A stretch of DNA of 64,000 nt from positions 1-64,000 of the forward strand of contig CAVWQC010000002.1 of assembly GCA_963757065.1 (NCBI GenBank), read 5' to 3'. The notes under the pieces were generated by a model that was not told where the DNA came from, ran no database searches, and saw only the letters and a program-made list of their open reading frames with translations. Shown here one piece after another: positions 56,107 to 64,000 of this stretch. The stretch's first letter is position 1; each line of letters starts with the position of its first letter. The stretch is from PNON01 sp963757065. Lineage in GTDB: Bacteria; Chloroflexota; Anaerolineae; Anaerolineales; Anaerolineaceae. Made by a program: the position numbers and the translations under genes.

Positions 56107-56818
56107 ATGATTGAACAAGATTTAAATAAATGGATACTATATCAGGATCAAAGCATCCTGGTTATCAATAAACCTGCGGGTGTTCTCACTATACCGGATG
56201 GTTACAAACCGGATATTCCTCACCTGCGAAGTATTCTCGAACCAGTATTTGGTCGGCTCTTTATTGTGCACAGATTGGATAAGGATACCAGCGGAGTTAT
56301 GGTCATCGCCCGCAGTGAAATGTCACATCGTAACCTGAATTTACAATTTGACAATCGAGTTATCAAAAAAAAGTATCAAGCACTAATTGTAGGTAGTCCT
56401 GCTTGGGATGAAATGAGAGTTGATTCTCCCCTCACAGTTAATGGTGACCGTTCACACCGGACAAGAGTATTACCAAACAAAGGAAAACCAGCCCGAACGG
56501 ATTATTCAAAAGTGTTTTCCTGGAAAACGGTAACACACGTCGAGGCTAAACCGCAGACCGGATATACACATCAAGTCCGTGCTCATATCAGTTCGATCGG
56601 ATTCCCGATACTTTTCGATACCTTATATACACCTCCAGACCTTGAAGGAACTGTCGAAAACCATCATCAGTTCTCTTTACTTAACTTCTGAAGATCAACG
56701 AATGATGCTGCATGCCAGCGAAATTTCCTTCGTTCATCCTGAAAGTGGAGAATCAATAACTTTTCAAGCCCCATTGCAGGCTGATATGATGCACATAATT
56801 TCAGTCTTAAATAAATAA
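56107..56818 (+). pseudogene. RluA-type pseudouridine synthase, one +1 frameshift
   Basis: ATG 56107 gives YQDQSILVINKPAGVLTIPD, then the catalytic FIVHRLDKDTSGVMVIARSE with active Asp, and PQTGYTHQVRAHISSIGFPI with the conserved Arg. A frame step of +1 near 56650-56680 breaks the C-terminal block; the second frame gives LTSEDQRMMLHASEISFVHP and ISVLNK to 56818. RluA family enzymes isomerise uridines in rRNA or tRNA. The intact length is about 237 residues, and there is no S4 domain at the N-terminus. The exact RNA target is unknown. The shift lies after the catalytic part and may be a sequence error. Confidence 0.82.
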
Positions 56819-56855
56819 CGGAGCATTGGATAACCCTCTGCCCCGTTTGCTGGTA

Positions 56856-57986
56856 CTAATCCAAATGCTTTTGAAATACCCTGTGGTTTTTATATGCTTT
56901 TCCGCCAACATTTTCCAGATCTTTCCGCATTTGTTTGGTGGTTTCAGCAACCTGAGTCAGGTCTGCATGATCAAAGTGAAACTCATGGATGGTTTTTTCC
57001 ATCTCTGAATAAAGAAGTGCATTTCCTCCCCGACCGTGAAACTCCGGCAAAACTCCCATTCCATTAAAGGAGACCCAATTTGTTCTGCCCACTTCAAGAA
57101 GAATATCGATAATGGAAAATAGTGTTAACTTGCCTTTAGCCCGCTGAAGGGCTTTAGAAACATCCTGAAATCCAAACAGGAAACCAACTACTTCGCCTTG
57201 ATGTTCAATAATCTTAATAAGCTTTGGGTTTGCAAAATCGATCACCTGATTTACTGCGAATCTTACTTCTTTCATCGTTAATGGATAGTATTCCCAATTA
57301 TTTACAAAGGTCTTGTTGTATGCTTCACAAATACGATCTGCATATTTTACCAGTGGTGGTTTGGTATTAAACCGGATCACTTTAAATGTTCCTCTCTCAA
57401 CAACTTTATCTGCAATCAGTTTGATCTTAGGATCAAGGTGAAAATTAGGGGCGGGAATGTAGCAGGAAACAAAGTCTACCTCTTTTTCAAACCCGAGTGC
57501 TTCGACAAGTTTTGGATAATAATCATAGTTATAATTCATCATGGTCATCATCTGTCGATGTTCAAAACCTTCCACCTGAATACCATAGCCATCGAACGGG
57601 CTCATTCCTTTTGGGCCAACAATATGATTTAATCCCCTGGCTTTAGCCCAATCAAATACTGTCTTAAAAAGGGAATTTGCAACTTCCTGATCGTTGATGC
57701 TATCAAAAAAATAGAACTCAGCATCTTTTGTTCCGTGATATGCATTGAACGGTTTATTTTCAAGAGCAGCGATTCTGCCTGCATCCCTTCCATCTTTTAC
57801 AGCAATAAAGAATTCAGCATCAGAGTGCTCGTAAAATGGGTGCTTGTCATGATTCAGCATAACCCTAATATCTGAATAAAAAGGCGGCACCCATTGCGGA
57901 CAATTCTGGTAAAGGTCAAATTGGACTTTAATGAAACGATCCACCTGCTTTTTGTTGGTAGTGTCAATTTTTTCGATAAGGATCAT
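56856..57986 (-). CDS. YghO-like GNAT-fold protein
   Basis: A 376-residue protein like E. coli YghO, a GNAT-superfamily member of unknown substrate. Family marks: CPQWVPPFYSDIRVMLNHDK, GRDAGRIAALENKPFNAYHG, VGPKGMSPFDGYGIQVEGFE and the C-terminal acetyl-CoA-site-like GMGVLPEFHGRGGNALLYSE ('R/Q-G-x-G'). No membrane helix. It is convergent with the RluA gene and followed at 57986 by a 90-base gap to the hydrolase. The enzymatic role is not known. Confidence 0.78.
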   Translation of the reverse strand: MILIEKIDTTNKKQVDRFIKVQFDLYQNCPQWVPPFYSDIRVMLNHDKHPFYEHSDAEFFIAVKDGRDAGRIAALENKPFNAYHGTKDAEFYFFDSINDQEVANSLFKTVFDWAKARGLNHIVGPKGMSPFDGYGIQVEGFEHRQMMTMMNYNYDYYPKLVEALGFEKEVDFVSCYIPAPNFHLDPKIKLIADKVVERGTFKVIRFNTKPPLVKYADRICEAYNKTFVNNWEYYPLTMKEVRFAVNQVIDFANPKLIKIIEHQGEVVGFLFGFQDVSKALQRAKGKLTLFSIIDILLEVGRTNWVSFNGMGVLPEFHGRGGNALLYSEMEKTIHEFHFDHADLTQVAETTKQMRKDLENVGGKAYKNHRVFQKHLD

Positions 57987-58074
57987 TATTGCCTCTCAGG
58001 AAAATAATAGGATGTTGGATAATAAAAAAAGTATACACCGCAATAGTAATCATTCATACACTTTTAACCCCATC

Positions 58075-58954
58075 TTATTCATTTGGATATTTCCTACTTG
58101 AAATGAAATCCAAAATATGGCGATTAACCAGGTCAGGTTGCTGAACGATTACGGCGTGCCCGGCTTGCGCAATGAAAATTTGATCACATCTTTGTAATTT
58201 TTTAGCCAAAGCTGTTTGTGATTCAGGCAGGATGGTAGAGTCTTCCTGCCCCTGTGATCATCAAACAGGGTGTAGCAATAGATTTAAGACATTTGTCCAA
58301 GTTCAGAATACTGATTTTATATAAGGTTTGTTTGTAAACACCTGGGTCTGTGTTTACTATCTGTTTTACGATCATATCCCGGTATGGTGCATCAACTTCT
58401 GATGGAAACAATCGTTTTGCCATAAAAATCGCCTGATCTTCAATTGATAAAAAAATAACCTTCCAAAGGCGTGTTACTAAATAGAGTAGACTACTAAATT
58501 TCTCTGGTCTGATTTTGGAAAAGGTATTGATTAAGATCGCTTTCTCGTAATTCTCAGGATGATCTGCCAACATCTTAAGTTCTATAGCTCCACCTAAAGA
58601 AATCCCAAGGAGAAAAATCGGTTCATTTGCTATTTCGCGAATAAATAAATTTATAGTTTGAGCACAATCTTCGATTGACCACTTTTTTATGATCGTTGTG
58701 GATGAGCCAAATCCGGGTAGATCCGGTACTATCGGGCGGTATCCCGCTTCTCCCAGCGCTTTTTCCTGGAATATCCAACTCTGACTATCGACTCCAAGAC
58801 CATGTAGTAATAAGACAATTCGTTCGTTATTTGGGTATATATCCCGATAATTAATGACCAGCGCTTTTGAATTACTTGTATAGTTCCAAATGGCCATTTG
58901 ATTTATCCTGACATTAGAATTAGGAAAATATCTGTATAATTCTACAACATTCAC
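58075..58954 (-). pseudogene. Alpha/beta hydrolase, one +1 frameshift
   Basis: From GTG 58954 (or ATG 58897) the frame gives IVLLLHGLGVDSQSWIFQEK (oxyanion His-Gly), RPIVPDLPGFGSS, and LLGISLGGAIELKMLADHPE with nucleophile Ser in G-I-S-L-G. It ends early at 58223 after LMITGAG. One extra G in a GGGG run there breaks it; the next frame continues EDSTILPESQTALAKKLQRC and FIAQAGHAVIVQQPDLVNRH with the catalytic His, to TAA 58075. The joined length is about 293 residues. The substrate is unknown. Divergent from rplY. Confidence 0.82.
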
Positions 58955-59034
58955 CTGACAAAGGTGAATTGTGGAAGATAATCCTCACAAAATTATAAAT
59001 TTAACGATCAATATCACCTTTTCGTTGAATTTTC

Positions 59035-59063
59035 TTGACTAGGTGAGGATAACAGAATAGAAT
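59035..59063 (+). promoter_or_regulatory. Promoter of rplY
   Basis: TTGACT (59035-59040), a 17-base spacer and TAGAAT (59058-59063). Transcription would start near 59070, about 80 bases upstream of the ATG at 59149. Confidence 0.7.
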
Positions 59064-59148
59064 TACTCGCCACAATGAGGTGGTAAATTATTATATGTAG
59101 CGAAGGTAACCTGATTTTCAGGTGAGAGGCGCTGGAAAGAAGAAAAAG

Positions 59149-59793
59149 ATGGAAAAAGTAGTCATTAACGCTTCACCCCGAACAGTAGTTGGCAAAAAAG
59201 TTGGTGTTCTCCGCCGAGAAGGCAAACTACCTGGTGTTTTATATGGCCATAATTTCAATGCCACCCCGATCTTAATGGATCTCCGCCAGGCATCAAAAGT
59301 TCTCCATTCGGTGACAGGTTCATCCATTGTAACAATCGACCTCGATGGTAAAGAGCATGCGGTCATTGTTCGAGAAAAGCAACGCAATTTTATCCGTGGT
59401 ACATTTTTACATATCGATTTTCAGGTAATTTCCCTTACAGAGAAAATCCGTACCGATGTTAGCATTGAATTGGTAGGATTATCTCCTGCGGTAAAAGATT
59501 TCAACGGCTTAATTGTGACCGGTATCGATAAATTAGACGTGGAATGCCTGCCGCAATATCTGCCTGAAAAGATCACTGTCGATATATCCTCACTGTTGAA
59601 GATTGGCGATGGTATTTTTGTCCGTGATTTACAGCTGGACAGCAATATTACCATTTTCAATCATGAAGATGAACAGCTTGTTCATATAACTGCTCAAAAA
59701 GCTGAGGAAGAAGAAGTGGTTGAAGCAGTTGCTGCTGTTGAAGAGCCCGAAATTATTGAAAAGGGTAAGAAGGAAGAAGAAGTACCAGAGTAA
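59149..59793 (+). CDS. rplY: 50S ribosomal protein L25 (CTC form)
   Basis: A 214-residue L25/TL5/CTC protein that binds 5S rRNA. N-terminal domain: RTVVGKKVGVLRREGKLPGV, LYGHNFNATPILMD and HAVIVREKQRNFIRGTFLHI. C-terminal CTC domain: IRTDVSIELVGLSPAVKDFN and VECLPQYLPEKITVDISSL. It ends in a Glu-rich tail (EEEVVEAVAAVEEPE). I choose ATG 59149; a GTG at 59122 would add nine basic residues and is less likely. Own promoter and terminator, so it is monocistronic. Confidence 0.92.
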   Translation: MEKVVINASPRTVVGKKVGVLRREGKLPGVLYGHNFNATPILMDLRQASKVLHSVTGSSIVTIDLDGKEHAVIVREKQRNFIRGTFLHIDFQVISLTEKIRTDVSIELVGLSPAVKDFNGLIVTGIDKLDVECLPQYLPEKITVDISSLLKIGDGIFVRDLQLDSNITIFNHEDEQLVHITAQKAEEEEVVEAVAAVEEPEIIEKGKKEEEVPE

Positions 59794-59811
59794 TTTCTAC
59801 TACTGGCATAT

Positions 59812-59844
59812 AAAAACCAACGGAAATCTTTCCGTTGGTTTTTT
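59812..59844. terminator. Terminator shared by rplY and the Nudix gene
   Basis: AAAACCAACGGAAA, loop TC, TTTCCGTTGGTTTT, then more T. The perfect stem of about 14 bp ends at the last base before the stop codon of the convergent Nudix gene (59845), so it can serve both strands. Confidence 0.85.
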
Positions 59845-60453
59845 TTATTGTATTAATTCAAGGATCTTTATGGTTAACATCGCGGTAATTCCCCATAAAA
59901 TATGCCCGTTATATTCTTTATAAAACACAACATTGCGATGTACATTCGAACTTGTATCTATAAATTCCCGCTCTTCCCGATTGGATTCGTCTACCAACCA
60001 GGCAATCGGGATGGAAAATACACTCTCCACCTCTGCTTTTTCAAGTTGAAAGTGTAAATCTGGTGAAATCAATCCTATAAAAGGTGTAATTGTATAATAA
60101 GAAATTGTATTAATTGGAGAAAGTGACCCAAGAATTTGAATATTCTCCTTCTTGATTCCTATTTCTTCAAAAGTCTCACGTAAGGCTGTCTCTTTCAGGC
60201 ACAGGTCCTGGTCCTCCCACGCTCCTCCAGGGAATGAAACCTGCCCTTTATGGTCCCTCACTGAATGAGTGCGCTGAGTATACAGAATATTCCATTGGTC
60301 TTTTTCCCTAAAGAACAGGACCATTACAGCAGCCGGAAAGTATCCATCATCGCGTTCTGGTGGAACATCACAAATATTATGATCCAGCTTTGCATTAAGT
60401 TTAGTGATTAGATCAGAAAATGGAGACTGACTAAAGCTAACCTCATTACTCAT
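59845..60453 (-). CDS. Nudix hydrolase, CoA pyrophosphatase-like (NudL)
   Basis: A 202-residue Nudix protein. LYTQRTHSVRDHKGQVSFPG is the NudL-specific approach, and the Nudix box GAWEDQDLCLKETALRETFE with EEIGI follows exactly (G, E, R-E, E-E, G positions). SLSPINTISYYTITPFIGLI and VESVFSIPIAWLVD are the downstream CoA-pyrophosphatase pattern. It should cleave CoA or its derivatives to 4'-phosphopantetheine and 3',5'-ADP. Its start is 3 bases after the trmI stop; same strand. Confidence 0.88.
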   Translation of the reverse strand: MSNEVSFSQSPFSDLITKLNAKLDHNICDVPPERDDGYFPAAVMVLFFREKDQWNILYTQRTHSVRDHKGQVSFPGGAWEDQDLCLKETALRETFEEIGIKKENIQILGSLSPINTISYYTITPFIGLISPDLHFQLEKAEVESVFSIPIAWLVDESNREEREFIDTSSNVHRNVVFYKEYNGHILWGITAMLTIKILELIQ

Positions 60454-60455
60454 TA

Positions 60456-61298
60456 TTAATCATCTGCTTCGAAAGTTTCTTCCAGCAAATCATCAACACC
60501 CTCCTCCTGCGAGAAGTTCACTGGCCGGGCAAAGATGAGAAATCCGGTATGGGCCACCATACGGTCTGTTGGCCTAAAATGGTCAGACTCTGCCTTATAG
60601 TAGCGCATCATGATCTCACAAACATCGACAAATGCAAATTTTTCCTGCCGTAGAGCCTCCAACAGTCGAATTACTTGATTGGTCGTTGGTAGAATGGTTC
60701 CAAAAAAACCACCCGGTTTTAAAGCAGAACGAATCTGCGGCATGAAATCGTATGGATTTTGAACATCCAGGAAGGCAGCATCCATGCCCGTCTCAAAGAA
60801 TCCATTTCGAATATCATGGAGTTTAAATTCCACCCTATCCTGAAGATCTACCTTTTCCAGATTCTTTCGAGCCAGGTTCATCATATCTTCCCGGCTTTCA
60901 TATGTGTATACTTTTCCTTCTTTGCCTACTGCATATGCAAATGCTGTCGTTAGTGCCCCGGAGCCTGTCCCTGCCTCCAACACCTTTATTCCCGGGCCGA
61001 TTCCCAGTCGTACCATGATATACCCTATATCTTTTGGGTAGATGATCTGAGTATTGCGCTTGATCTGTCGCAGAAGATCTGCAAGGGCTGGCTGCAGGAT
61101 AATAAAAGGACTGTGATTATGGCTGTAAATCTTACTTCCCCATGTAAGACCAATGATCTGATCATGTTGTATCACACCCCTGTGTGATTGAAATTCAGCA
61201 CCGGGAACTAATTTGATAATAAAATGCTTATGATTAAGCCCGACAAGACTAGCCAGGTCACCTGCCTGGGCGGTAGTTCCACTTAAATTCCAGCTCAC
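60456..61298 (-). CDS. trmI: tRNA (adenine-58-N1)-methyltransferase TrmI
   Basis: A 280-residue TrmI protein that methylates A58 in the T loop of tRNA as a tetramer. PKDIGYIMVRLGIGPG, motif I KVLEAGTGSGALTTAFAYAV, VYTYESREDMMNLARKNLEK and the catalytic region MDAAFLDVQNPYDFMPQIRS are characteristic. N-terminal beta part has LVPGAEFQSHRGVIQHDQII. Normal length. Coupled to the Nudix gene downstream; divergent from tRNA-Met by about 100 bases. Confidence 0.92.
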   Translation of the reverse strand: MSWNLSGTTAQAGDLASLVGLNHKHFIIKLVPGAEFQSHRGVIQHDQIIGLTWGSKIYSHNHSPFIILQPALADLLRQIKRNTQIIYPKDIGYIMVRLGIGPGIKVLEAGTGSGALTTAFAYAVGKEGKVYTYESREDMMNLARKNLEKVDLQDRVEFKLHDIRNGFFETGMDAAFLDVQNPYDFMPQIRSALKPGGFFGTILPTTNQVIRLLEALRQEKFAFVDVCEIMMRYYKAESDHFRPTDRMVAHTGFLIFARPVNFSQEEGVDDLLEETFEADD

Positions 61299-61378
61299 TG
61301 ATGTACTCCTTCAAATTTGAATAGCTTTGATTATAACAAGTGTTGAGGTAATTCCTATGGAAATATTCATGGTTTTAT

Positions 61379-61386
61379 GCTAGAAT
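61379..61386 (+). promoter_or_regulatory. Extended -10 promoter of tRNA-Met
   Basis: TATGCTAGAAT includes an extended -10 (TG-C-TAGAAT, TAGAAT at 61381-61386). It ends 13 bases before the tRNA. A -35 box at the right distance (TGGAAA, 61358-61363) is weak, as expected for an extended -10 promoter. Confidence 0.5.
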
Positions 61387-61399
61387 ACAATCCGCTTAT

Positions 61400-61471
61400 G
61401 GCGAGGTAGCTCAACGGTGGAGCAGTGGACTCATAAGCCATTGGTTGTGGGTTCAAATCCCACCCTCGCCA
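61400..61471 (+). tRNA. tRNA-Met (CAT anticodon; Ile2 not excluded)
   Basis: Cloverleaf: acceptor GGCGAGG with CCTCGCC, D arm GCTC/GAGC, anticodon loop CTCATAA with CAT, variable TGGTT, T arm GTGGG-TTCAAAT-CCCAC, discriminator A. CAT can read Met, or Ile after lysidine modification; the sequence does not show the initiator features (three GC pairs under the anticodon), so elongator Met is the first choice. CCA is not encoded. Confidence 0.9.
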
Positions 61472-61761
61472 CTACATCAGTTTTAAACCTTCTTCACCTT
61501 TCCCATTCTTGTTCTTACTTTCCTTGTGACTTGTTCTATCGTCTTTGCTTACATCCTCCAAACATTAAGAAAACAGTATTTATTTTTGGTTGAACTGTCC
61601 GCTCTCATAAACATATTAAGTTTGTAGATTTCCACAGAATAATATTGCTACTGTATGGCACAAATCCACTAGAGAAACAGGTATACCAAAATTGTAATGT
61701 TTTTGCTATACTCATTTTATATTCTAAATACCCAACTCATTTTTCAAAACAGGAGGTCATT

Positions 61762-62565
61762 ATGAAAAAATTTAGGATCTTAGTAATGATGTTTGTTGTT
61801 ATTCTTATGCTTGTAACTGTGATACCAGTACAAGCCATTACCGATGGGGAGCTGGACGGTAATGGCCACCCGTTTGTAGGATTAATGCTCTTTAAGGCAA
61901 CGGATGGTTATTATTACACTTGCAGTGGTACGCTTGCTCTCTCCAACAGTCTTTTTGACTGCGGGACATTGCACCGCCGATGCAGTAGCTGGTGAAGTAT
62001 ACCTCTGGTTTGATCCCAGCCCAGTGGCAGACGATGGATATTTATATAGAAGCTCTGCAGATGCAATGGGAACTCCTTATGCACCCGCTGGTTATAGCTT
62101 TCCCAGCATTCGATGTAGGTGTGGTTGTTCTTGATACACAAAGTGAAAATGAGCAGTTATGGTGTACTTCCCAAGCTTGACCAACTTGATGCACTGAAAA
62201 CGACAAAGGGGAAAGCAGGATGTCACCTTTACAGCAGTTGGTTATGGAATGCAGAAGAGCTTCCCCACTGCTGCATGGCTGGAAGGATCAATCAGATTAC
62301 AACCGTTGGGTGGCTTATCCGAAGCTGAACCAGATCAATGTCCCTGGTTTTACTGGAGATTATTCCATTGCTGCTATCCAATAATGCCAACACAGGTGGA
62401 ACTTGCTTTGGAGATTCAGGCGGTCCAAACTTCCTTGGCAGCACTAATATTGTGGCAGGGGTCACATCCTTCGGAATAAATGGGAACTGCGCTGGTACAG
62501 GTGGTGTGTTCCGTATGGACCGGGCAGCTGCTTTGGACTTTGTCAATGGATTCCTAGATCAATAA
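61762..62565 (+). pseudogene. Secreted trypsin-like serine protease, six +1 frame steps
   Basis: AGGAGG stands 8 bases before ATG 61762. A signal peptide (KKFRILVMMFVVILMLVTVI) is followed by chymotrypsin-fold pieces, each in the next frame: YYYTCSGTL then LSPTVFLTAGHCTADAVAG (catalytic His), GTPY then FPAFDVGVVVLDTQSE (catalytic Asp), YGVLPKLDQLDAL, DVTFTAVGYGMQKSFPT, KDQSDYNRWVAYPKLNQ, and SNNANTGGTCFGDSGGPNFL (catalytic Ser). The end is RMDRAAALDFVNGFLDQ. All three catalytic motifs are present, but six single-base insertions separate them, at about 61930, 62080, 62150, 62215, 62270 and 62365. No internal nonsense mutation or deletion was seen. A full protein would be about 265 residues and secreted. 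Confidence 0.8.
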
Positions 62566-62612
62566 CAATCAATATCTCTACAATATAAATCTGCTTTCTT
62601 GATAGATAAAAA

Positions 62613-62645
62613 CCAAACACTTAATCATTAGTGTTTGGCTTTTTT
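62613..62645. terminator. Intrinsic terminator between the protease and pckA
   Basis: CCAAACACT / AGTGTTTGG, a 9-bp stem with an 8-base loop, followed by CTTTTTTATT on the plus strand. It lies between the convergent protease gene and pckA; the A run on the left (AAAAA) also lets it act on the minus strand. Confidence 0.8.
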
Positions 62646-62700
62646 ATTATATTAGCTTATGGTAAAATACTTTTTACTGAAGTATTAAAACCAATACCAC

Positions 62701-64000
62701 TCAGACCTTTGGTCCTGCATGAAGTACTTCCAATGGTACTGCATCTCTATATTTTTCAAAATTAGCGATAAACATTGCTGCTAAATTCCGAGCCTGGGCA
62801 TCATATTTCGACGGATCAGGCCATGTATTACGCGGATTGAGAACTTCTGCTGGAACATTCGGGCAGGACCGGGGTATTTGTAACCCAAAAATCGGGTCAA
62901 TATCGTACTCAACTTCATCCAGCATGCCGCTTAAAAGAGCATCCACCATTGCCCGGGTATACGATATCTTCATACGGGAGCCAATACCATATGCTCCACC
63001 AGTCCATCCGGTATTGACCAACCAGCATCTTGAATTGAATTTACGAATCTTTTCTCCAAGCAGTCGGGCATAAACCATTGGATGATGCACCATGAAAGGA
63101 CCACCAAAACATGTACTAAAAGTGGCCTGTGGTTCTTTTAATCGTTTTTCCGTTCCAGCCACCTTGGCTGTGTAACCGGACAAAAAGTGATACATGGCCT
63201 GGTCGGGCGTTAATCGTGAGATGGGAGGCAGTACACCAAATGCATCAGCTGTTAAAAATACGACATCCTTAGGGTGTCCACCCATCCCGGTAGGTTCGAA
63301 ATTCTCGATTTCACTCAATAAATATGAAGCCCTGGTGTTTTCTGTGATCGAATCATCATTCAAATCAATTTGCCGGGTTTCCAGGTCAATGACCACATTT
63401 TCCAATATGGTGCCGAACCGCCTGGTCATGTTATAAATTTGCGGTTCGTCATTGGCTGATAAACGGATCACCTTTGCATAACATCCGCCCTCAAAGTTGA
63501 AAATTCCGCGGTCATTCCACCCATGCTCATCATCCCCGATCAAATGTCTTTTAGGATCTGATGATAGGGTTGTCTTTCCTGTACCACTCAAGCCAAAGAA
63601 CAAAGCAGATTGATTGTCGACACCAATATTTGCCGCACAATGCATCGGTAGAATACCCTGCAGAGGGAAAAGATAATTTAGGATGGTAAATACACACTTC
63701 TTGACCTCACCTGCATACCGGGTACCTGATATGAGTGCTAATTTTTGTCCTGGATGAATCACCACAACAACATCAGAGGAAGTTCCATCAATTTCGGGTT
63801 CAGTTTCAAACCCGGTTGCCACCAGTACAGTGAACTGTGGTTTGAATTCATTTGCGCCGGCATCATCAGCATGCCTGAACATATTATAGGCAAACAGGCT
63901 CTGCCAGGCTGTATCGGTAATGATTTGGGCTGGGAATCTGCAGGATGGATCAGCTCCGGCATAACAATTCTGTACAAATAGTTCCTGGTTGTTACAATAT
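62701..64000 (-). CDS. pckA: Phosphoenolpyruvate carboxykinase (ATP), N-terminus cut off
   Basis: The frame is open to the right edge; the first 90-100 residues lie outside. 432 codons remain. Visible marks: ELFVQNCYAGADPSCRFPAQ, GTRYAGEVKKCVFTILNYLF, LPMHCAANIGVDNQSALFFG, P-loop GLSGTGKTTLSSDPKRHLIG with kinase-2 GDDEHGW, ENTRASYLLSEIENFEPTG and LVNTGWTGGAYGIGSRMKIS. The enzyme converts oxaloacetate and ATP to phosphoenolpyruvate and CO2 (gluconeogenesis, or reverse in fermenters). The ATP-specific family is indicated by the tail and by the GTRYAGE motif. No frame defect in the visible part. Confidence 0.94.
   Translation of the reverse strand, partial: YCNNQELFVQNCYAGADPSCRFPAQIITDTAWQSLFAYNMFRHADDAGANEFKPQFTVLVATGFETEPEIDGTSSDVVVVIHPGQKLALISGTRYAGEVKKCVFTILNYLFPLQGILPMHCAANIGVDNQSALFFGLSGTGKTTLSSDPKRHLIGDDEHGWNDRGIFNFEGGCYAKVIRLSANDEPQIYNMTRRFGTILENVVIDLETRQIDLNDDSITENTRASYLLSEIENFEPTGMGGHPKDVVFLTADAFGVLPPISRLTPDQAMYHFLSGYTAKVAGTEKRLKEPQATFSTCFGGPFMVHHPMVYARLLGEKIRKFNSRCWLVNTGWTGGAYGIGSRMKISYTRAMVDALLSGMLDEVEYDIDPIFGLQIPRSCPNVPAEVLNPRNTWPDPSKYDAQARNLAAMFIANFEKYRDAVPLEVLHAGPKV

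Noticed and set aside
58981..59148. Riboswitch in the rplY leader
   Set aside because: The leader is about 80 bases with only a 6-bp hairpin (ACCTGA/TCAGGT); no known aptamer pattern or attenuator is visible.
2216..62565. Programmed +1 frameshifting at stop codons (for example TGA A read as GAA)
   Set aside because: Skipping one base at the stop always reaches the +1 frame, so this fits trivially. In the protease (SPTVFLTAGHC), glycerate kinase (SQLGLD) and yggS the conserved peptide resumes before the stop, and the shift sites share no motif.

Overview
The window looks like a piece of an AT-rich bacterial chromosome, most likely a Chloroflexota member close to Anaerolineae. That is an inference from gene families and gene mix (large secreted beta-helix proteins with Thr/Pro linkers, paired YfhO-type membrane proteins, double zinc-ribbon and SH3b proteins, DUF2085, DUF5054), not from a marker tree. 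No rRNA, CRISPR array or prophage was seen. There are two tRNAs (His, Met).

Layout. 1-5.5 kb: a co-directional (+) surface-polysaccharide cluster with a glycosyltransferase tail, an ATP-grasp ligase, two methyltransferases, a FemAB-like transferase and a NodB-like deacetylase. 5.8-15.5 kb: an accessory, decaying region with three right-handed beta-helix genes (one truncated), a dead IS256-family element, an IS21-family scrap, a further transposase scrap and a rhodanese pseudogene. 15.8-25.5 kb: an intact block on the minus strand with a DUF5054 glycosidase-like protein, tRNA-His, gltX and the cell-shape operon mreB-mreC-mreD-PBP2-rodA. 25.5-33.1 kb: four overlapping genes for polytopic membrane proteins, arranged as a tandem duplication of a two-gene module (GT-C-like protein + YfhO); three of the four are frame-disrupted. 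33.2-36.3 kb: a leaderless-looking zinc-ribbon coiled-coil gene and a NACHT-HEAT STAND ATPase on the plus strand.

36.3-45.7 kb: a minus-strand housekeeping run (yggU, yggT, yggS, pgeF, a thioredoxin-like/DUF2085 fusion, ccdA, an L,D-transpeptidase, hutH, a polyprenol kinase-like protein, smpB, an MFS transporter, mgsA). 46-47.7 kb: a small membrane protein and a divergent SH3b/zinc-ribbon pair. 47.7-52.5 kb: zwf, gnd, a hydroxyacid dehydrogenase and glycerate kinase, linking the oxidative pentose phosphate pathway with glycerate metabolism; an operator-like palindrome lies upstream. 52.6-64 kb: P1 peptidase, degV, an iron alcohol dehydrogenase, an ABM monooxygenase, an RluA-type synthase, a YghO-like protein, an alpha/beta hydrolase, rplY, a Nudix CoA pyrophosphatase, trmI, tRNA-Met, a trypsin-like protease and pckA (running off the right edge).

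The most unusual property of the window is its frameshifts. Thirteen genes that otherwise keep their family motifs are broken by single-base steps. About 23 of the 25 steps I could assign are net +1 in the reading direction, and six of them fall in one 0.8-kb protease gene. I treat these as single-base insertions (sequence error or mutation) rather than programmed frameshifting, because the conserved peptide resumes well before the stop codon in several cases. The IS remnants and the rhodanese gene also carry stop codons and are genuine decay.
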